Assembly (NCBI RefSeq): GCF_000826685.1
Contig: NZ_JROO01000014.1
Span: forward strand, 1-64,000
DNA length: 64,000 bases
Origin: Streptomonospora alba
GTDB taxonomy: Bacteria > Actinomycetota > Actinomycetes > Streptosporangiales > Streptosporangiaceae
Direction of reading: 5' to 3'
In this document: positions 7,333 through 18,854 of the stretch, one piece after another
How positions within the stretch are numbered: the first letter of the stretch is position 1
Layout of the letters: every line of letters begins with the position of its first letter
Program-made: the position numbers and the translations under genes
The notes under the pieces: model-generated
Seen by the model: the letters and a program-made list of their open reading frames with translations, nothing else
Database searches by the model: none
What the model was told of the DNA's origin: nothing

Positions 7333-9009
7333 ATGACCCAGACCGAGCCGGAGCGCGAGGCCTCGGCGCAGCACGGTCCGATCGCCGCCGGATCCACTCT
7401 GGTCGGCTGGATCTCCTCCACCGACCACAAGGTGATCGGCAAGATGTACCTCATCACCTCGTTCGGGTTCTTCGTCCTGGCGGGGATCATGGCGATGCTG
7501 ATCCGGGCCGAGCTGCTGTGGCCGGGGATGCAGGTGATGAGCCACGAAGGCTACAACCAGCTGTTCACGATGCACGGCACGCTCATGCTGCTGCTGTTCG
7601 CGACACCGCTGTTCGTCGGGTTCGCCAACGTGATCGTGCCGCTGCAGATCGGCGCTCCCGACGTCGCCTTCCCCCGGCTGAACGCCTTCAGCTACTGGCT
7701 GTTCCTCTTCGGCGGCCTGATGGTCGTCGGCGGGTTCCTCACGCCCGGCGGCGCCGCCAGCTTCGGCTGGTTCGCCTACACCCCGCTGTCGGACGCGGTG
7801 CGCTCGCCGGGCCTGGGCGGAGACCTGTGGGTGATGGGCCTGCTGGTCTCGGGCCTGGGCACGATCCTGGGGTCGGTCAACTTCATGACGACCGTCGCGG
7901 TTATGCGCGCACCGGGCGTGACGATGTTCCGGCTGCCGCTGTTCACGTGGAACACCGTGTTCACCGGGGTGCTCGTGCTGCTGGCGTTTCCGGTGCTGAC
8001 CGCCGCGCTGGCCGCCCTGGCCGCCGACCGCATCCTGGGCGCCCAGGTCTACTCCAGCGAACACGGCGGGGCGATCCTGTGGCAGCACCTGTTCTGGTTC
8101 TTCGGCCATCCCGAGGTCTACATCGTCGCCCTGCCGTTCTTCGGGATCATCACCGAGGTGATCCCGGTCTTCTCGCGCAAGCCGCTGTTCGGCTACCTGG
8201 GCATGGTCGCCGCCACCATCGCGATCACCGGACTGTCGATGACGGTGTGGGCCCACCACATGTTCGCCACCGGCGCGGTGCTGCTGCCGTTCTTCTCGTT
8301 CATGTCCTTCCTCATCGCCGTGCCGACCGGCATCAAGTTCTTCAACTGGATCGGCACCATGTGGCGCGGGCAGCTGACCTTTCCCACGCCGATGCTGTTC
8401 GCGGTGGGCTTCCTGGTGACGTTTCTGTTCGGCGGGCTCACCGGCGTCATCCTCGCCTCGCCCCCGCTGGACTTCCACGTCACCGACTCCTACTTCGTCG
8501 TCGGCCACTTCCACTACGTGCTTTTCGGCACCGTGGTCTTCGCGATGTTCTCCGGCTTCTACTTCTGGTGGCCCAAGATCACCGGCAAGCTGCTGCACGA
8601 AGGGCTGGGCAAGGCGCACTTCTGGTCGCTGTTCGTCGGATTCCACGCCACGTTCCTGGTGCAGCACTGGCTGGGCGTGGAGGGGATGCCCCGCCGCTAC
8701 GCCGACTACCTGCCCTCCGACGGGTTCACCTGGCTCAACGTGATCTCCAGCGTCGGCTCTTTCGTCCTGGGCGCCTCGACGCTGTTCTTCCTGTGGAACG
8801 TCTGGCGCACGGAACGCACGGCGCCCATGGTCGGCGTCGACGACCCCTGGGGCTACGGCGGTTCGCTGGAGTGGGCCACCGGCAGTCCGCCGCCGCGCCA
8901 CAACTTCACCGCCCTGCCCAGGATCCGCAGTGAACGTCCGGCCTTCGACCTGAAGTTCCCGCACGCCGACCGCTCATCGCAGGGGCAGGGCGATGCGCCC
9001 CGAAGCTGA
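7333..9009 (+). CDS. ctaD: Cytochrome c oxidase subunit I
   Basis: A 558-residue heme-copper oxidase subunit I with about 12 membrane helices. It reduces O2 at the heme a3-CuB site in the cytoplasmic membrane. Visible family signatures include [15 protein letters not shown] at the N-terminus, [10 protein letters not shown] (heme a ligand His), [15 protein letters not shown] (CuB His and the cross-linked Tyr), AHHMFATG (CuB His pair) and [15 protein letters not shown] (heme ligands). No other terminal oxidase subunits (ctaC, ctaE, ctaF) are nearby, so this is probably an extra, isolated subunit I copy, as many actinomycetes carry. It follows a stress-type promoter rather than a respiratory operon. 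Confidence 0.95.
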   Translation: MTQTEPEREASAQHGPIAAGSTLVGWISSTDHKVIGKMYLITSFGFFVLAGIMAMLIRAELLWPGMQVMSHEGYNQLFTMHGTLMLLLFATPLFVGFANVIVPLQIGAPDVAFPRLNAFSYWLFLFGGLMVVGGFLTPGGAASFGWFAYTPLSDAVRSPGLGGDLWVMGLLVSGLGTILGSVNFMTTVAVMRAPGVTMFRLPLFTWNTVFTGVLVLLAFPVLTAALAALAADRILGAQVYSSEHGGAILWQHLFWFFGHPEVYIVALPFFGIITEVIPVFSRKPLFGYLGMVAATIAITGLSMTVWAHHMFATGAVLLPFFSFMSFLIAVPTGIKFFNWIGTMWRGQLTFPTPMLFAVGFLVTFLFGGLTGVILASPPLDFHVTDSYFVVGHFHYVLFGTVVFAMFSGFYFWWPKITGKLLHEGLGKAHFWSLFVGFHATFLVQHWLGVEGMPRRYADYLPSDGFTWLNVISSVGSFVLGASTLFFLWNVWRTERTAPMVGVDDPWGYGGSLEWATGSPPPRHNFTALPRIRSERPAFDLKFPHADRSSQGQGDAPRS

Positions 9010-9508
9010 GGCCGTGCGGCGCGGTCGCGAGTCGGTGCCGGGAGGACCGGGGGAGTCGTCTGCGGCTAGAATCGGCGTGGCCGCCGACCCGACCCGCGCG
9101 CCCAGCACCGCCGGTGCGAACAGGGGCGCGCCCGCGAGACCGGGACGGACGGTCTCGCGGGCGCGGTCGTGGCGCCCGGGGGCCGGTCGGCGGCGCCCCC
9201 GCGCAGGGTACCGGGGGAGCCCTGACCCTGCTCCGCGCTCGGCTGGGGAGCCGGCGCGGCCTACGGGCCGACGCAGTGCCGCGCCGGTAGGAGCCACGTG
9301 GGACGCCTACCGACGCGCTCGGACTCTCCGGCGCAGGACCGCTCGCCCTCATTTGGTTGAGGATTTAACGACCCGCGCGTGGTGGCCATTCTAGCGGCGC
9401 AGAACCCCGGCTTCAGCCATGGGGCGGCACTTCGGCGACCGTGCCCGAAACGCGCCGAGCGGGCCGGGACGGCTGCGCCGCAGCGCGTCGGCGCCCCTCG
9501 GGGCGCGG
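9010..9508. other. Intergenic region with ctaD terminator
   Basis: About 500 bp between two convergent genes. It holds the hairpin at 9127-9165 and a short AT-richer patch near 9350-9400. No convincing gene or RNA was seen. Confidence 0.5.
9127..9165 (+). terminator. Terminator downstream of ctaD
   Basis: Perfect 16-bp stem (CGCGCCCGCGAGACCG and complement) with a 7-nt loop, 117 bp after the stop codon. There is no T-run. Confidence 0.7.
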
Positions 9509-9901
9509 TCACTGCTTGGTCGCGTGCTCCGGCCGCACCGAGATCACGATCCGCTCCTCGCCCGGGACCGCCCAGGGGTAGTGGTCCTCGTCGAGGTAGC
9601 GCTTGGCCAGATGGTCGATGAAGGCGTTGCCGTCGTCCTCCTCGATCGACTCCACCCGGCCGCGGACCTCGACGTAGCGGTAGGGGTCCTCGGGGTCCTG
9701 CACCGACATCGAGATGCGGTCGTCGCGCAGTACGTTTCGGTACTTCTGCCGGGTGCGGGTCTGGCTGAAGCGGACGTGTGCACCGTCCCAGTCGATCCAC
9801 ACCGGATTGGCCTGCGGCTCGCCGCGGGGACCCAGCGTCGCCACGTGCGCGAAGCTGGGCTTGTGGAGGATGTCCTCGCGGTCGGCGGGGATTGTGCCCA
9901 T
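9509..9901 (-). CDS. PPOX-class F420/FMN-dependent oxidoreductase
   Basis: A 130-residue split-barrel flavin/deazaflavin oxidoreductase. The N-terminal segment FAHVATLGPRGEPQANPVWIDWDGAHVRFSQTRTRQKYRNVLRDDRISMSV and the middle DPYRYVEVRGRVE are typical of the actinobacterial 'PPOX class F420-dependent' family. The protein is probably a homodimer. Whether it uses F420 or FMN cannot be told from the sequence alone. AAAGGAG lies just upstream of ATG 9901, and a SigB-type element 37 bp upstream. Confidence 0.9.
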   Translation of the reverse strand: MGTIPADREDILHKPSFAHVATLGPRGEPQANPVWIDWDGAHVRFSQTRTRQKYRNVLRDDRISMSVQDPEDPYRYVEVRGRVESIEEDDGNAFIDHLAKRYLDEDHYPWAVPGEERIVISVRPEHATKQ

Positions 9902-9937
9902 GCGGCTCCTTTCAGAGACGGGTTCACGCTTTTACCC

Positions 9938-9963
9938 GCTAACACACTAGGCCCGGCGCAAAC
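9938..9963 (-). promoter_or_regulatory. SigB-type promoter element of the PPOX gene
   Basis: Minus strand GTTT-N16-GTTAGCGGG, one mismatch in the hexamer (GTTAGC for GGTAGC), 37 bp before the ATG. Confidence 0.5.
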
Positions 9964-10047
9964 GTCGCGGCGCTCCGGGCGTGTGCAGCCGGATCGCGCT
10001 TTTCGCGGGGCCCCGCGGAGCGTGCTCCGCCCCACGCCCGCCCCGCT

Positions 10048-10073
10048 GTTTCGCCGCCAGGGCACCGGGTAGC
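10048..10073 (+). promoter_or_regulatory. SigB-type promoter element of the helical protein/Clp operon
   Basis: GTTT-N16-GGTAGCGGCGG, 90 bp before the first start codon. Confidence 0.65.
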
Positions 10074-10162
10074 GGCGGCCGCGAGGCAACCGCGGCGCTG
10101 CGGAGCATCGCCGCAGCGCGACCGCCGCCGAGAAGAGAACGCGGGGAACGGAGTGATGTTCC

Positions 10163-10531
10163 ATGTCCGCTGAGCGGAACACGCCGCCGATCGAGGGTTA
10201 CGAGGGCTTGCCGATCGGAACCCTGCAGCACCGTGTCCGCGCACTGACAGAGGAGCAGATGCGCGATCTCATCGCCTACGAGGAGCAGCACGCCGACCGG
10301 CCCAACGTGCTGGAGATCCTCAAGTCGCGACTGACCGAGCTGGAGAACGGCGCCGAGCCCACAGAGGGGGACCAGAGCTTCCATCCGGAGACCCCGCAGG
10401 CGCCCCGCGGCGGCTCGCAGGTCAGCACCGGCGGCCAGGCACCCGTGGGCAACCCGCCCCCGCACGGCGTCCCCGCCCAGCCGGCCAAACCCAAGGGCGA
10501 CAACCCGCCCGGTCCGGGAAACAACAGATGA
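10163..10531 (+). CDS. Small protein with helical domain and Pro/Gly-rich tail (DUF8129-like)
   Basis: A 122-residue protein. The folded part (about 8-62: IEGYEGLPIGTLQHRVRALTEEQMRDLIAYEEQHADRPNVLEILKSRLTELENG) resembles a short helical domain found repeatedly in actinobacterial proteins and, from memory, now catalogued as DUF8129. The C-terminal 60 residues are Pro/Gly/Gln-rich and likely disordered. No enzymatic motif is seen. It precedes the Clp ATPase by 70 bp and probably shares its transcript, which would suit an adaptor role, but this is speculation. Confidence 0.65.
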   Translation: MSAERNTPPIEGYEGLPIGTLQHRVRALTEEQMRDLIAYEEQHADRPNVLEILKSRLTELENGAEPTEGDQSFHPETPQAPRGGSQVSTGGQAPVGNPPPHGVPAQPAKPKGDNPPGPGNNR

Positions 10532-10601
10532 GGAGTTTCCCGACCGATTCCCACCGGGGCGCCCGCAGGCTGGGCGTCCCGTTCCATGAGGAGGTCCATC
10601 G

Positions 10602-13175
<2,574 letters not shown>

Positions 13176-14276
13176 GTGCCCGGCAGGTTCGGGGCGTTCG
13201 GCAAGGGCACGATGCCCGGTCGGGCTGACGGCGTCCGTTACGGGGGCGACGGCGCCGGTGGGTCCGAACGGGTGCACCTCCTCGGATCGCCGGGGTGAGC
13301 GGTGGCCTGTCCGCACGGAAGCGGGCGGGCCACCGCTGTCATGCGCCGGGGCTGATGGGAGGGGACTGCCTGTGGGTTTCGCGCGGTGGTCGGTGCGGTG
13401 GGGCCAAGGCGCGCGCCCGACGACGGCGGCGGACGGTTCGGACCGGCGTCGGCCGGTGCGGTCTGCGTCGGTTGCGCGTCCGACGCCGGGGGTGACGACA
13501 GCGGACGGCCGGCGGCGTATTCGCCGCCCCGAGCTGGGAACGACCGCGGTCCTGCAACCGACCTCGGTGGCACTGCGTCCGGTGACGGGGGGAGGCCTCG
13601 GGTAATCCGCAGCTCAGGCGGCCGGTGGGGCGGCGGGAGTGCGTCCGTACATGCGGTATGCCGATGCGGGCGGCGCAGGAGCCCGCCCGGCGGATTATTT
13701 CGCCCGGTTGTGTCTGGATTCTTGGCGTGTCCCGAGGTTCCGAACGGGCTCCGGTGGCGTCGCCCGCAGGCGCTTCGCTTCCCTCGGTGCCTCGTCGGGT
13801 GCGCAGCCATCCACCCGCCGCAGCCGGTGTATGCCGACTCCGGCCGTCCGCCGCCGGCGCCGCCTCGGTTCGAGCCGCGACGCTGCGCCTACCGCTCCGA
13901 CCGAAGCCGCCTCCGCCCCGCGGCCGGCGCTGCCGCCCTCGTCGGGTGCTCGACGCCGTGCCGACGGCATCGACGCTCGCGGCCCGGCCCGGGTGCTGCG
14001 ACGGTATGTGATGATCGGATTCCGCCGTGCGGCGGATGACGCGCTTGCCCGGGGGCGCGCGCGGCCGCCCGATTCCTCGGCGCCTGCGTTGAACGAGACT
14101 GCCGGCGTCACCTCGGCCCACCCGCTCGGCGCCGCGTCCGGCGGCCCGCATCCGCACGGCCGCCGGTTTGTCCCCGCCTCGAATTCGCAGCTCAACGCCG
14201 CGGTGGCGCTGGACCGCACTGCTACCGGTCCATATTACTGAGAGTGACTATGGTGCCCATGAATACACGGACGGTT
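13176..14276. other. Gene-poor stretch between clp and the heptose cluster
   Basis: About 1.1 kb containing the Clp terminator (13299-13336) but no gene I can support. Every open frame, on both strands, is Arg/Pro/Ala-rich low-complexity translation typical of non-coding GC-rich DNA. Base composition is slightly more mixed than in the genes. It may be decayed DNA or an insertion scar. Confidence 0.5.
13299..13336 (+). terminator. Terminator downstream of the Clp ATPase gene
   Basis: 16-bp stem (GCGGTGGCCTGTCCGC pairing with GCGGGCGGGCCACCGC, two wobbles) and a 6-nt loop, 124 bp after the stop codon. Confidence 0.65.
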
Positions 14277-14302
14277 GTTTCAGGTCGGCTGCGATTGGTA
14301 GT
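14277..14302 (+). promoter_or_regulatory. SigB-type promoter element of the heptose-glycan cluster
   Basis: GTTT-N16-GGTAGTCG, 75 bp upstream of the carbamoyltransferase start. It matches the stress-gene promoters at 2.5-10 kb in spacing and hexamer. Confidence 0.6.
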
Positions 14303-14376
14303 CGACTGACCGTGCCCGCACCGGTGTGCGGACCCCGCGCAGGACGCGGGAAGTACGGGGGGAGGTGTACCGGGCC

Positions 14377-16035
14377 ATGCGATTCCTCGGTGTCAACGCC
14401 GTGTTTCACGACCCGGCCGCCGCACTCGTCGTCGACGGCTCCACCGTGGCCGCGGCCGAGGAAGAGCGATTCAGTCGGCGCAAGCACGGCAAGCGGCCCG
14501 TGCCGTTCTCCGCGTGGGAACTGCCCGAACAAGCCATGCGCTGGTGTCTGGAGACCGCGGGGCTCACCTCCGCCGACCTCGACGGGGTCGCCTACTCCTA
14601 CGATCCGTCTCTGGTGAAGCCGGAGCAGGAGCGGCTGGACCCTGCATGGGAGGACCTGCGCACCCTCTACGCGCAGCGTGCGCCCAACTTCCTGGCCACG
14701 GCGCTGCCGGGCCTCGATCCCGACCGGGTGCGCCACGTGCCCCACCACGTCGCCCACGCGGCCTCGGCCGGGCTGGCGGCTCCGCCGGCCGGCGGCGAAC
14801 GCGACTGCGCCGTCTTCACCGCCGACGGCCGCGGCGAGGACGCCGCCCACCTGGCCGGCGCCTACCGCGGGGGAGAGCTGGAGGTCTTGGCGCGCCAGGC
14901 GCTGCCGCACTCGCTCGGCCTGGTCTACGAAGACCTCACCGACCACCTCGGTTTCCAGCGTTCCAGCGACGAGTACAAGGTTATGGCGCTTGCCTCGTCG
15001 GGAACGCCGCGCTTCATCGGCGCGATGCGCGAGCTGATCGCCCCCACCGGGGACGGCGGCGTCCGCGTCGAGCCCGTCGACTTCGCCGCCTTCGCCAAGC
15101 GGCGCGACCGCGACGCAGAGGTGACCGGCGCACACGCCGATCTCGCCGCCAGTATGCAGCAGCGCCTGGAGGAGGTGCTGCTGGACCTGGTCGCCTGGCT
15201 GCACCGCGAGACCGGCCTGCGGCGGCTGGCCATGGCCGGGGGAGTCGCACTGAACTGCGTCGCCAACACCCGCATCGCGGCCGAGGGGCCGTTCGAGGAC
15301 GTGTGGGTGCAGCCGGCGGCCGGCGACGCCGGCACCGCGCTGGGCGGGGCGCTGCACCTGGCGCAGGAGGCCGGCGAGGACGTCTCGCCCATGACGGGCG
15401 CCGACCTGGGGCGCGGCTGGAGCGAGGAGGAGTTGGCCGCCGCGCTGGAGGAGGCCCGCCTCGACTACGAGCGTCCCGCCGACATCGCCGACACCGTCGC
15501 GGCCGCGCTCGCGCGCGACGAACTCGTCGCCTGGTTCCAGGGCCGCAGCGAGTACGGCCCCCGCGCGCTGGGCCGCCGCTCCCTGCTGGCCAATCCGACC
15601 AACGCGGACAACCTCGACCGCATCAACGGGGTGAAGGGCCGCGAGAGCTTCCGGCCCGTGGCACCGATCGTGCCGGCCGACCGCGCCGGCGAGATCTTCA
15701 CCCGCGGGCCGCTGCCCAGCCCCTACATGCTGTTCGTGCACGACGTGGCCGAGCGGTGGCGCGGCCGCATCCCCGCGGCCGTGCACACCGACGGCACCGC
15801 CCGCGTGCAGACCGTCGAGGAGGGCGATGAGCTCCTGAGCCGGCTGCTGCGCCGATTCGAGGCCCGCACCTCGGTCCCGGTCCTGATCAACACCAGCCTC
15901 AACACCGCCGGACGTCCCATGGTCGACAGCCCTCGCGACGCGCTGGAGTGCTTCGGGTCCTCTCCGGTGGACCTGCTCGCCATCGGCCCCTTCGTGGTGA
16001 GGCGCTCCCGGCTGAGCGGCGAGGGAAGGGACTGA
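14377..16035 (+). CDS. NodU/CmcH-family carbamoyltransferase
   Basis: A 552-residue O-carbamoyltransferase that transfers a carbamoyl group from carbamoyl phosphate to a hydroxyl, typically on a sugar. The N-terminal Kae1-like domain starts with FLGVNAVFHDPAAALVVDG and carries the metal-binding HHVAH (residues 123-127). The C-terminal carbamoyltransferase domain carries WFQGRSEYGPRALGRRSLLANP, FRPVAPIVP and VPVLINTSLNTAGRPMV. Standing first in a glycan cluster, it probably carbamoylates a sugar of that glycan. Start ATG 14377 has a GGGGGGAGG ribosome-binding site; the open frame extends 17 codons further without one. The next gene begins 4 bp after its stop. Confidence 0.9.
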   Translation: MRFLGVNAVFHDPAAALVVDGSTVAAAEEERFSRRKHGKRPVPFSAWELPEQAMRWCLETAGLTSADLDGVAYSYDPSLVKPEQERLDPAWEDLRTLYAQRAPNFLATALPGLDPDRVRHVPHHVAHAASAGLAAPPAGGERDCAVFTADGRGEDAAHLAGAYRGGELEVLARQALPHSLGLVYEDLTDHLGFQRSSDEYKVMALASSGTPRFIGAMRELIAPTGDGGVRVEPVDFAAFAKRRDRDAEVTGAHADLAASMQQRLEEVLLDLVAWLHRETGLRRLAMAGGVALNCVANTRIAAEGPFEDVWVQPAAGDAGTALGGALHLAQEAGEDVSPMTGADLGRGWSEEELAAALEEARLDYERPADIADTVAAALARDELVAWFQGRSEYGPRALGRRSLLANPTNADNLDRINGVKGRESFRPVAPIVPADRAGEIFTRGPLPSPYMLFVHDVAERWRGRIPAAVHTDGTARVQTVEEGDELLSRLLRRFEARTSVPVLINTSLNTAGRPMVDSPRDALECFGSSPVDLLAIGPFVVRRSRLSGEGRD

Positions 16036-16038
16036 CCC

Positions 16039-17811
16039 GTGGACCGACGCGCATCCGCGACCGTCGAGCAGGCGCCGACGTACTCCGTCGTGGTGCCCAC
16101 GGTGGGTCGGCCCGGACTCGCGAGCACGCTGAGCCCGCTGCTGCGCGGCGGCCCCGGCGCGCCCGCCGAGGTGGTCGTCGTGGACGATCGCCCCGATCCG
16201 CAGGGGCCGCCCGCCGGGGCCGAGGCCGCCGGCATCACGCTGCTGCGCTCGGGCGGGCGCGGCCCGGCGTGCGCCCGCGACGTCGGCTGGCGCCGCACCG
16301 CCACGCCCTGGGTGGTCTTCCTGGACGACGACGTACTTCCCGGCGTGGACTGGATCGCCGAGCTGGCGGCCGACCTCGCCGCCTGCGGCCCGGGTGTGGG
16401 CGGCAGCCAGGGCCGCATCGAGGTCCCGCCACCGGTCGGCCGGCGGCCCACCGACGCCGAGCGCGGCACGCTGGCGCTGGCCCACGCGTGCTGGATCACC
16501 GCCGACATGGCCTACCGCCGCGCGGCACTGGAGGCCGTCGACGGATTCGACCGCCGATTCACCCGCGCCTACCGCGAAGACACCGACATCGCGCTGCGGG
16601 TGCTCGGCGCCGGCTACGAGCTTGTCGCCGGCGCCCGGCGCAGCGTGCATCCGATGGTGGCGGACACGCGGCTGTGGCGCAGCGTCGCGGCCCAGGCGGG
16701 CAACGCCGACGACGCGCTCATGCGCCGGGTACACGGACCCCGCTGGCGAAAGCGCGTAGCCGAGCCCCCGGGCCGGCTGCGCCGCCACGTCCTGACCACC
16801 GCCGCACTCGCCGGCGCGGCCGCCTGCGGCGCCGCGGCGCTCGGGGTGCGCGCCCGTTCCCGCCGCGCGCTCGGCGCCGCCGCCGGCGCTTCCTCGGCCG
16901 CATCGGCGGGTGCGTCCGAACGGATCGCCCGCACGGCCGCGGCGACCGTGACCTCCCGGTGGTCCGATGAGCCGGCTTCTGCGCCGTCCGTACGACGGGC
17001 CCGGCTCGCCGGGTTCGGTCGGAGGGGCGCCCGAGCCGTGCCTGCCGCGGCCGGAGCCAACTCGTCGCAGCGGACGCGGCGCATCGCCGGCGCCGCCGCC
17101 GGCGGACTCGTCGCTCTGTGGACCGCCTCCACCGCCGAGTTCGCCTGGCGGCGGATCGCCCCGGGACCGCGCACAGCCCGCGAGGCCCTGCGGATGGCGG
17201 TCACCAGCGCCCTCATCCCGCCCGCGGCCTGCGCGCAGCGGCTGCGGGGGGAGTGGCGCCACCGCGGTGCCCGCCCGCACGGCGCGGGCGCGGTCAAGGC
17301 CGTCCTGTTCGACCGCGACGGCACCCTCGTCCACGACGTCCCCTACAACGCCGACCCCGAGCAGGTCCTGCCCACGCCCGACGCGCGCGCGGCGCTGGAC
17401 CGCGTGCGCTCGGCAGGACTGCGGCTGGGCGTGGTGAGCAACCAGTCGGGCGTCGCCCGCGGCCTCATCACCCCCGACGAGCTGGAGGCCGTCAACGCCG
17501 CCGTCGAGGACCGCCTGGGCCCCTTCGACGTGTGGCGGGTCTGCGTCCACGGCGAGGACGACGGCTGCGCCTGCCGCAAACCGCGCCCCGGCCTCATCCG
17601 GGAGGCGGCCGCCGAGCTGGGCGTCCGGCCGCAGGAATGCGCGGTCATCGGAGACATCGGCGCCGACGTCGAGGCCGCGCGCGCCGCCGGCGCCCGCCCC
17701 ATCCTCGTGCCCGGCCCGGCGACCCGCGCCGAGGAGGTCGCGGCGGCTCCCGAGACGGCCGCGCGGCTGACCGCCGCGGTGCGCCGTGTCCTGCGGGGGA
17801 ACGCCTCGTGA
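16039..17811 (+). CDS. GT2 glycosyltransferase fused to a GmhB-type heptose-bisphosphate phosphatase
   Basis: A 590-residue two-enzyme fusion. Residues about 14-235 are a GT-A family 2 transferase (YSVVVPTVGRPGLASTL, VVVVDDRPD, FLDDDVLPG, then FTRAYREDTDIALRVL). Residues about 240-415 are an Ala/Arg-rich, partly hydrophobic linker. Residues 419-590 are a HAD phosphatase with the GmhB pattern: nucleophile DRD (425-427), VVSNQSG, a zinc-binding CxH...CxC set (C502, H504, C510, C512) and a KPRPG loop. GmhB removes the 7-phosphate from D-glycero-D-manno-heptose 1,7-bisphosphate. With GmhA and HldE nearby, this completes the nucleotide-heptose route. The next gene overlaps its stop (GTGA). The fusion is unusual, because GmhB is normally a separate protein. 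Confidence 0.85.
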   Translation: MDRRASATVEQAPTYSVVVPTVGRPGLASTLSPLLRGGPGAPAEVVVVDDRPDPQGPPAGAEAAGITLLRSGGRGPACARDVGWRRTATPWVVFLDDDVLPGVDWIAELAADLAACGPGVGGSQGRIEVPPPVGRRPTDAERGTLALAHACWITADMAYRRAALEAVDGFDRRFTRAYREDTDIALRVLGAGYELVAGARRSVHPMVADTRLWRSVAAQAGNADDALMRRVHGPRWRKRVAEPPGRLRRHVLTTAALAGAAACGAAALGVRARSRRALGAAAGASSAASAGASERIARTAAATVTSRWSDEPASAPSVRRARLAGFGRRGARAVPAAAGANSSQRTRRIAGAAAGGLVALWTASTAEFAWRRIAPGPRTAREALRMAVTSALIPPAACAQRLRGEWRHRGARPHGAGAVKAVLFDRDGTLVHDVPYNADPEQVLPTPDARAALDRVRSAGLRLGVVSNQSGVARGLITPDELEAVNAAVEDRLGPFDVWRVCVHGEDDGCACRKPRPGLIREAAAELGVRPQECAVIGDIGADVEAARAAGARPILVPGPATRAEEVAAAPETAARLTAAVRRVLRGNAS

Positions 17812-18854
17812 CCGCCCACGAGGGACGGCCGGCGCCCCGCGGGGGCACTGTGCTCGTAGCGCGCACGGACAACGTCGGCGACGTGCTGCTGTCGGGTCCG
17901 GCCGTGCGCGCCGCCGCCGCGGGCGCCGACCGCCTCGTGCTGCTCGCCGGCCCCCGCGGGCGCGCCGCCGCCGACCTCCTGCCCGGGGTGGACCGTGTCC
18001 TCCAGTGGTGCGCGCCCTGGATCGATCCCGAACCGCCCGAGCTGACCCGCGAAAGCGCCGAGGAGCTCATCGCCGCCGTGCGGGCCGAGGCGCCCGCGGC
18101 CGCGCTCATCCTCACCTCGTTCCACCAGTCGCCGCTGCCGCTGGCGGCGCTGCTGCGGCTGGCCGGGGTGGGCTGGATCGGGGCGGCCAGCGAGGACTAC
18201 CCCGGCTCCCTGCTCGACCTGCGCCACCGCACCGACCACACCCGGCCCGAGGCGGCCCGCATGCTGCGCCTGGCCGAGGCCGCCGGATTCCGGCTGCCGC
18301 CCGGCGACGACGGCGCTCCCCGCATCCGCCGACCGCTTCCCGACACCGTGCACCTGGCCGGCGGCCCCGGCTACGTCGCCGTGCACACCGGCGCCTCGGC
18401 CTCGGCCCGCGCGATTCCGCAGCCGCTGGCGGCCCAGACCGTGGCCAAGCTGGCGGCCCAGGGCAGGCGGGTGGTGGTCACCGGAACCGAGCAGGAGCGC
18501 GAGGAGACCGCCGCCGTCGCCGGCGACGCCGCCGTGGACCTGGGCGGGCGTACCGGCCTGGCCGAGCTCGCCGGCGTGCTGGCGTCGGCATCGGTCCTGA
18601 TCAGCGGTAACACCGGCGCCGCCCACCTGGCCGCAGCCGTGGGCACACCGGTGGTCTCGCTGTTCGCTCCCGTCGTTTCGGCCTCCTCCTGGGCGCCCCA
18701 GGGCAGCCCCGTGCGGCTGCTCGGCGACCAGCACGCCCCCTGCCGCGACACCCGTGCCCGCACCTGCCCCGTGCCCGGCCACCCCTGCCTGAACCGACTC
18801 ACGCCCGACGACCTCCTCAGCGCCGTCGACGACCTCGTGCAAGGAGCGCCGTGA
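17808..18854 (+). CDS. GT9-family heptosyltransferase-like protein
   Basis: A 348-residue GT-B enzyme of family 9. The N-terminal VLVARTDNVGDVLLSGPAVRAAA and the C-terminal LISGNTGAAHLAAAVGTPVVSLFAPVVSASSWAPQ are the WaaC/WaaF-type signatures. It is expected to transfer a heptose from a nucleotide-activated donor to a cell-surface glycan acceptor. The C-terminus contains several Cys (APCRDTRARTCPVPGHPC), as often seen in this family. The GTG start at 17808 overlaps the preceding stop by 4 bases (GTGA), and the next gene overlaps its own stop the same way, indicating tight translational coupling. Confidence 0.9.
   Translation: MTAHEGRPAPRGGTVLVARTDNVGDVLLSGPAVRAAAAGADRLVLLAGPRGRAAADLLPGVDRVLQWCAPWIDPEPPELTRESAEELIAAVRAEAPAAALILTSFHQSPLPLAALLRLAGVGWIGAASEDYPGSLLDLRHRTDHTRPEAARMLRLAEAAGFRLPPGDDGAPRIRRPLPDTVHLAGGPGYVAVHTGASASARAIPQPLAAQTVAKLAAQGRRVVVTGTEQEREETAAVAGDAAVDLGGRTGLAELAGVLASASVLISGNTGAAHLAAAVGTPVVSLFAPVVSASSWAPQGSPVRLLGDQHAPCRDTRARTCPVPGHPCLNRLTPDDLLSAVDDLVQGAP

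Noticed and set aside
13339-14157. 272-codon minus-strand frame in the gap before the heptose cluster
   Set aside because: Arg/Pro-rich low-complexity sequence without ribosome-binding site, hydrophobic pattern or family resemblance.
14248-17550. 1100-codon minus-strand open frame across the carbamoyltransferase and GT2-GmhB genes
   Set aside because: Low-complexity antisense translation caused by high third-position GC; the plus-strand frames carry full conserved domains.
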